From Nothopassalora personata (taxonomy: Eukaryota > Ascomycota > Dothideomycetes > Mycosphaerellales > Mycosphaerellaceae), in contig CM066287.1 in assembly GCA_033816765.1 (NCBI GenBank), positions 4,030,001 through 4,094,000 on the forward strand: a stretch of 64,000 nucleotides of DNA, written 5' to 3'. The translations under genes were made by a program, and so were the position numbers. Positions 43,532-54,237 of the stretch are shown one piece after another. The stretch's first letter is position 1. Each line of letters begins with the position of its first letter. The notes beneath the pieces were generated by a model. That model was given only the letters and a program-made list of their open reading frames with translations. It did no database searches and had not been told where the DNA came from.

Positions 43532-44901
43532 TTACGAAGAATCGCTGAACACGAACGTAGCGGTTCCTGAGCTGAGCGAAACCTATAACTTGGATCAGTT
43601 TGAGTGCATCACACGGCTGGGACGTGCAAGCTTACCGTGCAACCAGTGGTCGAGCTGCAGTCGTCGTAGTTAGCGCCGCCACAGTACTGACCATTGGAGT
43701 ATTTGCAAGTGCCGGAAATACCATCGCCAATGATCTCGACGCAGAAATCGAGCTTGGCATCGGTAGTGGGCGAGTTCTGCATGATGGAGAGCCAGGCAGC
43801 GTCATTGCTGTAGCCAACACCCAGGTTGAGAGGAGCGAAGTTGCCCCATGGGTTGCTGGAGTCACCCCACTGGCAAGCCTTCTCGACAGAAACGCCTGCT
43901 GGGTTGACGTAGTACTGGGCTGAAGTTTTGCCACCTTGCCAGGTGTAGTAATTATCCGCATCTGGGCAGGTCAGGTTCGATTGGCCCTCGGCCGGGACGT
44001 CGACTGGAACAGTCTCGCTCTCTGTGCCGGGATAGTCGGTACGGCAGACGGCGACGTTCTTGGTCATCTTGTTCTGGACCTTGATTTGCACCTTCTCCGA
44101 CCCTTTCATGCACAGCTTAGCGCACATGCTGGGGTTGGTAAGGTGCAGTTTGCCGCCTGAGCACTTCAGACCACCGACGGACTGGCCTGTAGAGCCTTGG
44201 GTGGTTGGCCATTGGGACTTCTGGTATCCCGGGGGGCATGCGTACGAGCAGTAAGCACCCTCGGTGCATGAGCCTCCTGAGGAAACTGTCATGATGTTGG
44301 CGTAGCCGCCAGCATCAGAAGAACCAGGCTTCTGAACACCAGTCCATCCGCCGAGACCTGTCCATTCAACCGGGACAGCTCCGTATTCGGATGGGAAGGT
44401 AGAGCAGTCGATCTCGCCGTCTGGGAAGTCTTCTTCGACGCCGGTAGCATCATCACCCCAGCTTCCACTACCACTTGATCCGCCGCCGTAGCTTGGAATG
44501 ACGCTCGCTGCTGCAGATTGGACAGCCGCCGCTGCGCTCGAGACTGGGTTGTCTGTCGCGGGTGTCGGCTTTGACTCCTTGGTCTTCGTGGTCGAGGTTG
44601 AGCTCGACGAGCTTGAAGGTGCGACATAAGCGGGTGGCGCAGTGTACTTGCTTGGGGCCTTGGAAGTGAGCTCTCCATCGTTGGCAAACACCAGACTTCC
44701 ATTTTTGATGCCTTGCTGGACTTCAGACTCGGAGATTGTCTTGCCGTTCAAGACATAGACGACCTCGGTCTGTGGAGAAACGACCACTGCTGCGTCGGCA
44801 TTCCGTGCCTTATGGATACGTTGGTGCTGGTGGTGACCGTGCGGTTGAGCAGCGGAAACAGCAACAGCTGCGCTGAGAAGCGCGAGCGAGATCTTCACCA
44901 T
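43532..44901 (-). CDS. SUN-family secreted cell-wall protein (GH132)
   Basis: Two exons, 44901-43636 and 43582-43532; 438 residues. The short last exon (17 codons including stop, V-S-L-S-S-G-T-A-T-F-V-F) is recovered through a 53-nt intron and gives the normal SUN C-terminus after T-G-C-T. Signal peptide 1-18, His-rich pro-segment, Ser/Thr/Ala-rich linker (about 85-140), then the Cys-rich SUN domain with C-S-T-F-P, W-T-G-L-G-G-W, C-x6-C-x3-C-P-P-G-Y, W-G-N-F-A-P-L-N-L-G-V-G-Y and C-V-E-I-I-G-D-G. SUN proteins (Uth1, Sim1, Nca3, Psu1 in yeasts) remodel beta-1,3-glucan during septation and growth. Confidence 0.93.
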
Positions 44902-46779
44902 GTTATTGAGTCAAGAAAGTGTCCGGTGGGGTGGTGCGTGAAGAATACCCTATCGTTGTCGTTTCGGTAAAACGTGAGTCGCTCTGGAGAATCCTCGTTC
45001 TGCTTGCGCGAAGTGTTGGTCGTACAAAGGCGATGCGCAGCGGAGACTCGGTCGCGCGCGAAGTGATGTCGAGTGGTCTAGATTGAGGTTGTTTGTTGCG
45101 ATTATGACCGAAGAGGCTGGGCCTGGCACGGGAGGACGAGGTCGAAAGAATGTAAGCTGTTCGCGTGGATCGTGGTTCTGGTGGATTCCAAGGAGTGAAT
45201 TCGAGCAAACGCTCGAGGTGGAATACAATGAACGGTTGGAGGGTGAGCTGCAGCGCTGTCACAGCGTCAGGCTGGTTGTCTGCTGTTTCGCGGTGTGCTG
45301 CAAAGAGGAAGCAGAAGGGAGCCGACGGCGAAGGCCAGGGAGAGTCTTGAGATAGCCCTGCTCAATTTCTCGGCTCGACACAGCCGAGATTGCAAACGGC
45401 AACAAACATGCACGACCCAAGCAGATTATGTATTCTCGTCACAACGCCGCTTGAATCACTCCACGAATGTGAACTGAGACTCTACCTGTGCTACTGCTTT
45501 TGCCAGACATTGTTGCCAGACATGGAATCATAGCGTCATTGTCGCCGCGAATCGTGCACGTCGTCTGCGACAACCACGGCGATGGGTCATCTCCCATCAT
45601 CTTGGAGTGCTAGAGGGCTAATCAAATTTTGAGTGGTGACTAAGATCCGAGGCTGCCCATTAGGGGCATACTCGGCGGGCGCGACAGGGATAATTTTGAT
45701 CAAGAGGGAAAGAGCGATCATTTTGGGTGCGGCGTCGATTTGGTGCCTGCATTAGCGTCAAAGTCTCTCGCCGCCGGGCTGCAATGGATTCCTCCAAGTT
45801 AAACATCTGTATAAACGGGACAGTGAGGTGCAGGCGTTGTGGTCATCGCGAGCACAACGTGTCGCACCGCCTTCTGTCTATGGTACATTCTTCGCTGTGC
45901 GACCGAGCCTCGCACCGTCCTTGCTCTGCACAGCATGATCACCGCCCAGGGTACGCCATGAAATGAGTGCAACGTTCCCCATTCTGCACGGTCCCACCTG
46001 ACACCTACACTTTCATCAAGTCTTCACCTGGACGGCAGTTGGTTTTGATCAAACTGTGCGGGAAACCATCGCTTGTGGACAGTACTGTTTCTCTTATCGC
46101 TAGCGCCATTCTTAAGCGAATGTGGTCGTCAAACAGTCGCGACTACCCGCACTGTATAACCGCCGCTGCACGGATCTAGACGTGATAGTCAATGCCATGT
46201 TGTCACGGAAGCGGGCTGTGACGACGCTTTGGCTGGTGAAACAGGGCAGTGCCTACAAGATTTGATCGTTGCCGCAATGTATGCAACCCAGAGATCAATG
46301 GCTGGCCAGCTGCAGCAGGAATGTATACCGTCACAGTCAAAACATTCCAATACGCCCCATGTGGCCGTCACATGAGGTCCGTCAGTATCTCGAAGAGCCT
46401 CAAAGCAGCAGAGAGCTGGTCATATACAACGCAATCCCACTTGACGACTGCCAAAAGCCCTGCATAATTGCGTTAACTCTCTCGCGTTAGCATTTCCCTA
46501 CGCCCATATCCTGACGGAAGAACTGTCCCTCGTCTTCGTAAGGGCCACGCAGCGTTGCATTTAAGCAGTGGACTCATCTTGTGATATATGCTCCTTTCAG
46601 CGGGTGTTCACCTCGTTATCATATCGTGGCCACAGGTCGCCATGATCCTTATTGCATGGCTCCGCATGCACCCCATGCCATCTGTCAATCACATTAAGCA
46701 AAGGTCTTGAGGATCGGGCCAACAAGTGCCATATACTAGTCCATCTGTTGGCTCTACGGAGAACATATAGTTGCTCCAC
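44902..46779. other. Gene-poor interval
   Basis: 1.9 kb including the SUN promoter (pyrimidine-rich, TCTTTCGACC, near 45,140 on the minus strand). No ORF with a recognisable domain, no RNA gene and no repeat matching elsewhere in the window. Confidence 0.5.
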
Positions 46780-47740
46780 CTGTCATCTAGTCATTCGATG
46801 CACAACACGCGGGTCATTTTGGGAGTTGATCACATGCCACGGCCCACCTCCCCACCACAGGGCACCACTCCAGACATCACTCCTGGATATAGCTAAGCAT
46901 GTCTTCCACGGCAGTCTCGCAGACGTCGTTGACCGCGCCAGGACCTTCTCCAAGAAGCCCAAGCTTGCCATTCTCCTTCAACCATTTCGTCGCCAGCTCA
47001 AGCCTCTCACTCCGGATGGTCTTCCTTACGCAAGTCTCGCTAGTACCACTACTGTCAGACTCCAGCTACTGGTGCATCTGATAGATGGACTTGTTCTGTG
47101 GGTCCGTCACGTCACCCATGGTATCAGCATTTGTTTTGCCATCGCCATCGGTTCCAGCAGTCGTCGTCCAGGTCCACGCGCCGGTATCGGCATGGCCTTC
47201 AACAGCGATGTACTTGGTCGTGGCAGCAGCGGCGCGAATGCCATCAATAGCAGCCTGGTTGAGATGGGTAACCAGGCCACCCTCCATGTCGTGGAACAGT
47301 CTTCGTTAGAGGTTTGCACGTCAACATGCACGTTCACCTGCATCCATATCTCATTCTTCGTGTCGAAGATGACTCTCTCGTTGTGCTTGAACCCTGTAGC
47401 TACAGTCTTTCAAAATGCCTCGAAGTCATGGGCGCTCGTGATAACTTTGCCGTCAAACCTACCATAACTGTGTGGCATGGTCACTGCGTAAGCGCTGCGC
47501 CTAGTGATGTAGTCGACGGTTTCTGAGCTGTTTCTATGGTAAGCTGAACCGCATGAAGCAGTCATATCTCCAGTCACAAAGCGTTCCATGAGACTGATGA
47601 TGCGGAAATTATTCATGCCAGCATTGAGTCATGTGTAGATAAAAGTCAAGTTCGGCGATGTGTAGTCTCTTTCTGGCGTGCTGGGTATGTTGGTCTCGCC
47701 AGACTCCGCACTATTGTATGCTTGTATCCTGTAGCAAGCG
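46780..47740 (-). pseudogene. Decayed GH5 (subfamily 5-like) endoglucanase
   Basis: Read on the minus strand, pieces of a fungal cellulase follow each other in order: G-E-T-N-I-P (about 47,700), A-G-M-N-N-F-R-I-x3-M-E-R-F-V, S-E-T-V-D-Y-I-T-R-R-S-A-Y-A-V, V-I-F-D-T-K-N-E (catalytic acid/base region), [31 protein letters not shown] and finally W-S-G-A-L-W-W-G-G-G-P-W. It is broken by in-frame stops at 47631-47629, 47412-47410 and 47068-47066, and by frameshifts near 47,310-47,340, 46,970 and 46,890. No intact start or signal peptide is seen. Family GH5 endoglucanases hydrolyse cellulose; this copy cannot. Confidence 0.88.
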
Positions 47741-48538
47741 TTGCAACACGGCCATCAAATGTTCCAAGGTGAAGTCATACGTTCTTCGAATTGGAACATG
47801 CAATGCTGTCCGCTTGGCCCATGAACTAAAGTATAGTCCCTATATCTGCTCTCGCTTGCCCACGCTGGCTGTATGGAGCTGAACTTGCACAGACACGAGG
47901 ATGTCGTTGTTGTGTACGAATTTGTGAGCAGTCAGCCGTGCGGCTGAAGTGCTGCTTCCTTGGAGATCGACATGATCACATCGTTCCATCGGGCCAGATG
48001 TGTATCTTCGACCAGTCATGAGATCTTAGTGTTTCAGCTTAGGAAAACGCCGCAAAGACGAGCAGCGGACGTGTGTTCAGTGTAAAACGTTCTCATCAGA
48101 TGCGTACAATATCTATGACATGGATCCCTCATCAGCAATCGACATCGATCGTCTCCGAAGCACGCGACAAATGAAGCGGAAGATGGAAGGAATACCAGCC
48201 GAGACCACGGTCGTTCATAATAAGTCGCACTTTTCGGCCGACCTTCTGCTCAGCTTTGTGTCTTGCCGTTGTATTCCGACTCGCCATTGCCCAGAAGCCT
48301 GACCATCACAAGGCTCTCTTCGCATCTTCACGGACCAGGATCGTCACGTCAGCCGCTCTCACTCACTCGTGTCTTATGAATGTCCTCGCGAAGATCGCCG
48401 TCCAGGTTGGGGCCAGGCATTTCTTCGTCGAACTAGCAGATGTAAGCACGATGTGGTCCTCTCACCCCTCTCCTCATCTTCCTTCTGAGGCCACAGCTTT
48501 TTCACACTCTTGACTGGCCATCCTGAACGTTTCCGGCG
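47741..48538. other. Intergenic upstream of the ATP-grasp gene
   Basis: 798 bp; pyrimidine-rich (CTCACCCCTCTCCTCATCTT, about 48,460) shortly before the ATP-grasp start, as in many fungal promoters. No gene recognised. Confidence 0.45.
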
Positions 48539-49885
48539 ATGGCGATCGGCGGAACAACTAACAAGCTGCAACGAAGTCGAAATCGTAGCACTCGACGTAA
48601 TGGTCAACCACGTCTCCGGGTCATGGTCACGAACGGGAGGTTCCCGGAAGCACTGGACCTGGCCCGCCAGTTCACGAAGGCCGGCCACAAAGTCTTCTGT
48701 GTTGATCCTATGCGATATCATGTCTGCAAATTCTCCGTGGCCACAAAGCAATGCAAGCAGGTTCCAGCTCCTCGCGAAAGTCCGACCGACTACATCGAAG
48801 CTGTCAAGTATTACGCTATCAAATGGGAAATCGATATGATTCTTCCTATACACGAAGAGATATTCTGCCTCGCTGGCAGCGGAGAACCAGAGATATTGAC
48901 AAAGCTGTACGCACCCTCCTTCGAATTGCTCATCCGACTTCACCACAAATTTGAGTTCTCAAAACTGGCGGAAGCTGCAGGGCTCAGAGTACCGGCGGGG
49001 TATTTGTGCAAGAGCATGAACGACGTCATCAACCTACCTGTGCACAAGTATACCTATGGCATGGCACTAAAGCCGTGTTTCGGTCGGGCTCTCCATCACC
49101 TCTGGCCTGGAGAGCCTTTGCCTGGCGATCTGGCTGTCGATGAGAACCATCAATACATAGCTCAAGAGTGGCTTGTGGGCCATCGCTACTGTAGCTACAG
49201 TGTGGTTCGCTCTGGACAAGTCGAAGCTACGGGGCTCTACCCTGTCTTCGGGACCGTTGATGGGCAAAGCAGCATGTACTACCAGCAGAAGTTCCATGCG
49301 GGCATCTATGATTACATCCGCTGTTTCGTCTCTAGCATGCCCGCCTTCAATGGGCAAATCGCTTTCGAATTCATCGAGAACGCTGACGGGATTTGGGCCA
49401 TTGAATGTTATCCCCGGGCGACGTCAGGAGTTCATCTGTGGAGTGGCACCACACATCTGGCTCGCGCAATCGCTGGGACCTTGCCGAAAGAAGAGATTGA
49501 ACGTCCTATCCGACCACCAAGGAGAATGCTAGGCCACAAGCCTCATTGCCAGGTCGCAGCAGGAATTCTCATGTGGAAGCATGAGAGAGTAACGTTCAAG
49601 GCCTGGGCGAGTCATATGCGACGGGTGATGTTCTCGAGGGACGTAATCTGGAAGTGGCAGGATCCCATGCCGGCTGTCGCCCAGCCGCTCTTGCTGAGCG
49701 AGTATTACCGATTGTGCCGACGAGAGAATCTGCAGCTACCAGCTCTTCTTCAGCAGCAGCTTATCTGGGAGCCACAAATTTGGGAGTGGGAGCAAAAACA
49801 GATGATGCTTGGCAGGTCGAATCTCGAAGATGACGAGTATTACGACTGCGTTGACAACCTTCAGGAGGAGGACTCTGATTTCTAG
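48539..49885 (+). CDS. ATP-grasp superfamily enzyme of unknown substrate
   Basis: 448 residues, one exon, no signal peptide. The N-terminal part looks like a pre-ATP-grasp Rossmann domain (R-V-M-V-T-N-G-R-F-P-E-A-L-D-L-A-R, V-F-C-V-D-P, about 27-60; I-L-P-I-H-E-E-I-F near 100). The ATP-grasp core has A-L-K-P-C-F-G-R-A (Lys/phosphate region, about 177-185), Q-E-W-L-V-G-H-R-Y-C-S-Y-S (about 208-220) and the metal-binding E-F-I-E-N-A-D-G-I-W-A-I-E-C-Y-P-R-A-T-S-G-V-H-L (about 278-301), with the two acidic ligands and the Arg. Such enzymes join a carboxylate to an amine or thiol via acyl phosphate. The Trp/Gln-rich C-terminus and acidic end (E-E-D-S-D-F) are lineage-specific. No partner enzyme lies next to it. 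Confidence 0.82.
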   Translation: MAIGGTTNKLQRSRNRSTRRNGQPRLRVMVTNGRFPEALDLARQFTKAGHKVFCVDPMRYHVCKFSVATKQCKQVPAPRESPTDYIEAVKYYAIKWEIDMILPIHEEIFCLAGSGEPEILTKLYAPSFELLIRLHHKFEFSKLAEAAGLRVPAGYLCKSMNDVINLPVHKYTYGMALKPCFGRALHHLWPGEPLPGDLAVDENHQYIAQEWLVGHRYCSYSVVRSGQVEATGLYPVFGTVDGQSSMYYQQKFHAGIYDYIRCFVSSMPAFNGQIAFEFIENADGIWAIECYPRATSGVHLWSGTTHLARAIAGTLPKEEIERPIRPPRRMLGHKPHCQVAAGILMWKHERVTFKAWASHMRRVMFSRDVIWKWQDPMPAVAQPLLLSEYYRLCRRENLQLPALLQQQLIWEPQIWEWEQKQMMLGRSNLEDDEYYDCVDNLQEEDSDF

Positions 49886-51301
49886 GTTCCAAAGAGCTGG
49901 CACGCCTCGTGTCAACATAATTCATGTAACGGCGTTACATGTGAATCGCTCACGTCCCGCCACGAGACCTGCTTCCGTGGCCAAATTTCGGGTGGACTAT
50001 CACATGCGCGAGCTCGCGCTGCACCCTTGAAACCGTCCAGCTTCTGGGTTTTCATGATGTTCTGGCTGAACATCGCACAAATACCGTCAGAGGCACCGGG
50101 CATTGCTTGAGGCATTCTACTCTGCTGTGTCGCAAGTCCTGGAAGACCGGGCCTGAGGACAGAATATGTGAGTGTCTAGGTAGGTTCGGAAGGTCAGGAC
50201 GGATCAAAGGATCTAACACAGGTCAATTGACGATCCACGATAGCAAGTGCAATAGACCGACGGAGAGAGTGATTGCAAGAGACGTGAAGTCACAACCAGA
50301 AGCTTCGAGGAGCTCGAGACGCCAGGCTATGGGAGAGAGCAAACCCTGAATGGAATTGGAAAGGCCCCAATTGCAGCATACTGTCTCACGTTGAGACTGC
50401 TGGAGTTCAAACGGCCATAGATGAACAGAAACCTAAAGGCGGCCTTCTCAGCGCCATGAGTGCATTAGCTATGCCACCAGTCTTATCACCCGGCAATAAC
50501 GAATCTTTGTAAGCTTGGTTGTGGTGCGGAAGGCAGAGCATGGAACATGTTCCTCCAATCTGCAAGGCGACGCACACTTGGTGAACAGTCCGCTGGGTGC
50601 AAAGACTGGCTATTAGCAAACAACGATGGACAACTTCATAATCGAACTGAATACCTTCTACCGAGCAAGCCCTCTCATTCAACGACTCCAAAGAATCGCT
50701 AAGCTACGAACGAGAGCAAGGCTGCAAGACCAGCTCAGCTAGATCAAGTTGAATGTAGACGCTCTGACCACTGAGCTAAGCTACTCGTCCAGACTTTACT
50801 CCTCCATTCTTCCCCCCCCTTAAGTTGTGTTGGTCGCCACAATACCGGTATACGTATAGGTAGGTATACCGCTGATTTCGTGTCTCGGGGCAAAAGGCCA
50901 TGAAAGTGGGCGAAGCGTCGGTGAAAAGATCAGACAGCTCATGCACACTTAAGGCCTTCAGCACGCCTGGACATCGCAACGGAAAGAAAGAGAATGCATC
51001 ACTGCTTGAGCATGTGATTCAGTCCTAATATCGACCGGCAGGCCACGTTACGCGGCCAGAGATCGGACGTTGACTGGCAAAGCTGGTAGTTCGGCCCCTA
51101 GGCGCGTCAATGCGCACATTCGACCGGACACTTCGTTGGAAAGCGCTGATGCTATAAGCGTACGTGGTCGCCTATGGCTGTCCGTCAAAGTATGCTCAGC
51201 ATCCTCGAGTATCTAAGCGTGCTCAACAACTACACTTCTGCTCCCTTTTGTCAAGCAGAAAGACTTCCTCGCCGCATTCTATTGATCATGCTCTCGAGAA
51301 G
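49886..51301. other. Gene-poor interval with a tRNA-like fragment
   Basis: 1.4 kb between the ATP-grasp gene and CRY-DASH. Apart from the tRNA-like fragment at about 50,730-50,795 I recognise nothing. The 3' flank of CRY-DASH is at the right. Confidence 0.5.
50730..50795 (-). other. Truncated tRNA-like sequence (5' half)
   Basis: The minus strand reads TAGCTCAGTGGTCAGAGCG (about 50,781-50,763), a perfect tRNA D-arm with box A, preceded by AGTAGCT as a possible acceptor strand. The anticodon stem cannot be formed downstream and no box B (GGTTCRA) follows at the right distance. It is best read as a tRNA pseudogene or half. Confidence 0.35.
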
Positions 51302-53185
51302 CTATTTGTGATCGTCGCGGCCACGACCTCCTTCACGGCCTCGATTACCACCTCTTCCTCCACCACGGTCACCCCGACGTGCTCCTCCGCCTCGCCGATT
51401 GACAGAGTAGTTGATCCGAACGAGTGGCTTCTCAACCCACTCCACCCCTTCAAGCCCGAGTCGCTTCTTTTCACCAGCGGACAGCGTCCAAGCTTGAAAG
51501 ACACCCGTCAAAGACTCGAGGCTATCATTCTGTCCCTGGCTGTCACTCGCGCCTGTACCAGCGCCAGCATTTGCGGTCGGCCGTCCCACGTCTTTCAGCT
51601 CTGGAACCCAAGTACGGACATACTCCCCGTTGGTGTCGTAATCGAAAGCTTGCTTCACTGGATTGAAGACCCGAGCATCGCCGCGTGGATCGTTGCCCAC
51701 GCCTGCTACGTATTGCCAATTGCCCCAGTTACTGGAAAGGTCGTAGTCGATCAGGTTCATCTCGTACCATTCGGCGCCAATTCGCCAATCGAGGCCAAGA
51801 TGTTTCGACAGGTAAGATGCGACGTTCTGTCGGGCACGGTTGGAAGTCCAGCCTGTGAGGTACAACTCTCTTTGACTTGCATCTATCAGTCCAGTGCCAG
51901 TCCGGCCTGCAATGAAGCGCTCTAGAGTGACGCGAGTGTCTTCATCATTCGTACCGCCGGTGTTCTTTTTCCTGGTGGACTTCGTGTATGGTGAGCTGAT
52001 GAACTTGGAGTCTGCTTGCTTGTCATCTCGATACCCACCAATCCAGAAGAGTTTGGAGCCAAATTTGCGAGTGCAAAGGCGCATGTAGTCTCTCCAAAGA
52101 AGCTCAAACCGAACCGCCGCAGTCCCTCTATTCTCGCCTTTGCCATAGCCTGGAGCACTCTTTCCTACATCGCCCTTTCCATCCTCGAAATCAACCATGC
52201 GCCAATGGACCTGCCTCGACGTGATACAGCCCAAAGCAAGCCAAGCTGAGAGCTTCGTGGAGAAATCAAGGCCCAAAAGTCCGTTGCGAGTGTCCTTGTA
52301 CGCCGTCATGGATCCACTCTCGAGCAGATGGTTCACCCTCTCGAGCCCGGCCTGAGACCCGCCGATAAATGGATGCGCAGAACTTGCACCATCAGGCAAG
52401 GTTGGGTTCCCGGGAAGTTTATCGTCTTTGTCCATTGGTTTCGACAAGCTGGCTATGGCATCTTTCAGGGTCTGGGGAATTGTGAATGGCTTGGCTTGCT
52501 CAGGTATGAAATCAGGGAGTGGCGGCAAAGTCCTGACCGTGGGAAGCTCCTTTCTAGGAGCTGACCTCAGCGGTTCCACCGTCTTGCGGAAAGCTGTGAA
52601 AACGTCGTTCAAATCTCGTGGGTCCTTCAAAGGCAAATCGCGATCGTCCACAAAGTACTTCTCGTCCGCCCACAACTTGAACTCCTTCTTCTCCTTGTGC
52701 ATGAGATTCCTCGCATCTTCTTCTTCAATCTGCTCCTCCCAACCTTCTTCGCTGGTCATCCACAAGGCTTGGACCTCTGCATCGTCACGCTCGCGGTACC
52801 CGTCCAATATCGACCGAACCACATCTTCGACAGTGCCTACCCGGACCGTGAGCCCACTCGAGACTCTCTCCAATTCGGCATGTAGCTCAAAGACGCTCTC
52901 AGCCAAGAACTTCGCTCGGAGCTTGCCACATCTCCAGAATCGTCCGGTGGCACTACGTGCTTCTGGGTAAGGCGATTTATCCTGCTCCGAGCTCAGGAAA
53001 CCTGATACCTCGACTTGCTGCGCCGGGAAGAGGTAGACTGGAAGAACATGGGTAAAAGGCCGGTGGCTTTGAGCATTGAGTCGAGAAAGCTCGTGAAATA
53101 TCGGATTGTCGGCAAGTCGTAGATCCCTTCGTAGTAAGTACACCAGTACTCGTTGCATCCTCGACATATTACCTCTTTGACACAA
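51302..53185 (-). CDS. CRYD: Cryptochrome DASH (photolyase/cryptochrome family)
   Basis: 627 residues, one exon. The start may be at 53185 or at one of two internal Met codons within nine residues. The N-terminal photolyase antenna-type Rossmann domain starts V-L-V-Y-L-L-R-R-D-L-R-L-A-D-N. The FAD-binding helical domain contains T-A-Y-K-D-T-R-N, F-S-T-K-L-S-A-W-L-A-L-G-C-I-T-S-R, E-L-L-W-R-D-Y-M-R and the DASH pattern W-T-S-N-R-A-R-Q-N-V-A-S-Y-L, then N-W-G-N-W-Q-Y-V-A-G-V-G-N-D-P-R. The C-terminus is an RGG-type tail (R-R-G-G-G-A-R-R-G-D-R-G-G-G-R, about 590-620), known in fungal CRY-DASH and suggestive of nucleic-acid binding. A blue-light receptor or single-strand-DNA photolyase role is from family knowledge. 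Confidence 0.95.
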   Translation of the reverse strand: MCQRGNMSRMQRVLVYLLRRDLRLADNPIFHELSRLNAQSHRPFTHVLPVYLFPAQQVEVSGFLSSEQDKSPYPEARSATGRFWRCGKLRAKFLAESVFELHAELERVSSGLTVRVGTVEDVVRSILDGYRERDDAEVQALWMTSEEGWEEQIEEEDARNLMHKEKKEFKLWADEKYFVDDRDLPLKDPRDLNDVFTAFRKTVEPLRSAPRKELPTVRTLPPLPDFIPEQAKPFTIPQTLKDAIASLSKPMDKDDKLPGNPTLPDGASSAHPFIGGSQAGLERVNHLLESGSMTAYKDTRNGLLGLDFSTKLSAWLALGCITSRQVHWRMVDFEDGKGDVGKSAPGYGKGENRGTAAVRFELLWRDYMRLCTRKFGSKLFWIGGYRDDKQADSKFISSPYTKSTRKKNTGGTNDEDTRVTLERFIAGRTGTGLIDASQRELYLTGWTSNRARQNVASYLSKHLGLDWRIGAEWYEMNLIDYDLSSNWGNWQYVAGVGNDPRGDARVFNPVKQAFDYDTNGEYVRTWVPELKDVGRPTANAGAGTGASDSQGQNDSLESLTGVFQAWTLSAGEKKRLGLEGVEWVEKPLVRINYSVNRRGGGARRGDRGGGRGGNRGREGGRGRDDHK

Positions 53186-54237
53186 TGCTCATGGGGAGAA
53201 ATGAGCTTTCTCAGCTGGCGACGAGAGGTGTTTTTCAATCCAGGCAGATATAGGCCTGAGAACAAGTCGTTGACACTTGATTGAGATGTAACCAGGAGGA
53301 CAAAATTGAAGGAGTAATGCAGGAACAGGTGTGGCCCGTATGGTCTACGGAGCCTTTGTCAAGCCGTAGACGTGGAACAGTGGCAAGGATGGCATCTTCA
53401 TGTTTGATGAGCTATACAGATGACGAGACGACTGCAACGACGGCTCAATGCAGTAAAGTGCCTAATAAGATCTGGAAGGCCGTGTACCAGATGGCGCACA
53501 AGGCACAGAGATCGACACACGAGGCGATGAGATAGTTCTACAGACTAGGGACTCTGCGCGTCAAGCTTGGTCGACAGCGTGCATGACGACTACTCTGGCA
53601 TAAGACACGCGAGCCTGTCAGATCTCAGCAAATTGGAAAGTCTAAAAGCACATTCCATGCAGCCGCTTCGCATGGCTCGTCGACTAAGAGATCGTGTGTG
53701 CACGTTGTGGGTGTTGTGTTGCATGACGATGCCATTAGCGGCAAATTAGAAGAGAGTTTGCTCGGATATCGATCGCAAGATCGCACCTAGACAGCGCCGA
53801 TCGGCTCTGCCGACGTCACACATATGGAAGTCCTCGACTGTTGTTGTGACTAGAGCAGCACAGCAGGTCTTAACAACGACAGCACTAAGCGAATCCTTGG
53901 CTTGGTCCGCTACGATATCAGGTACCACGTTGTAGATAGCTCCGATCTGACCTACTGCATTGAGCTCGATCGCCAGACCTTTGAATCGTATATTAACATA
54001 GCGAGCATATCAAACACCTCACGGATCTATGGAATAGTTGGTGGATCGTGGAACACCCCCATCAAACCCCGCTAGCAGCGAGTATGCGTGATCTTAAAGT
54101 GGTAAATCAAATCATTTCGTGCATACACTCATACTACCTACATTTTCCCTCTTAGCTACGCCATTTGTATTTACATCAGATAGCGATATGGACAGTACAA
54201 CCGGGAATCTTCGGGCGCCGTTGTGTGACAGAGGCCA
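53186..54237. other. Intergenic, no gene recognised
   Basis: 1.05 kb upstream of CRY-DASH and downstream of the fasciclin gene. Small ORFs only. Confidence 0.5.

Noticed and set aside
46652..47467. 271-codon plus-strand ORF
   Set aside because: It is antisense to the decayed GH5 endoglucanase; the protein has no motif and no codon-level sense.
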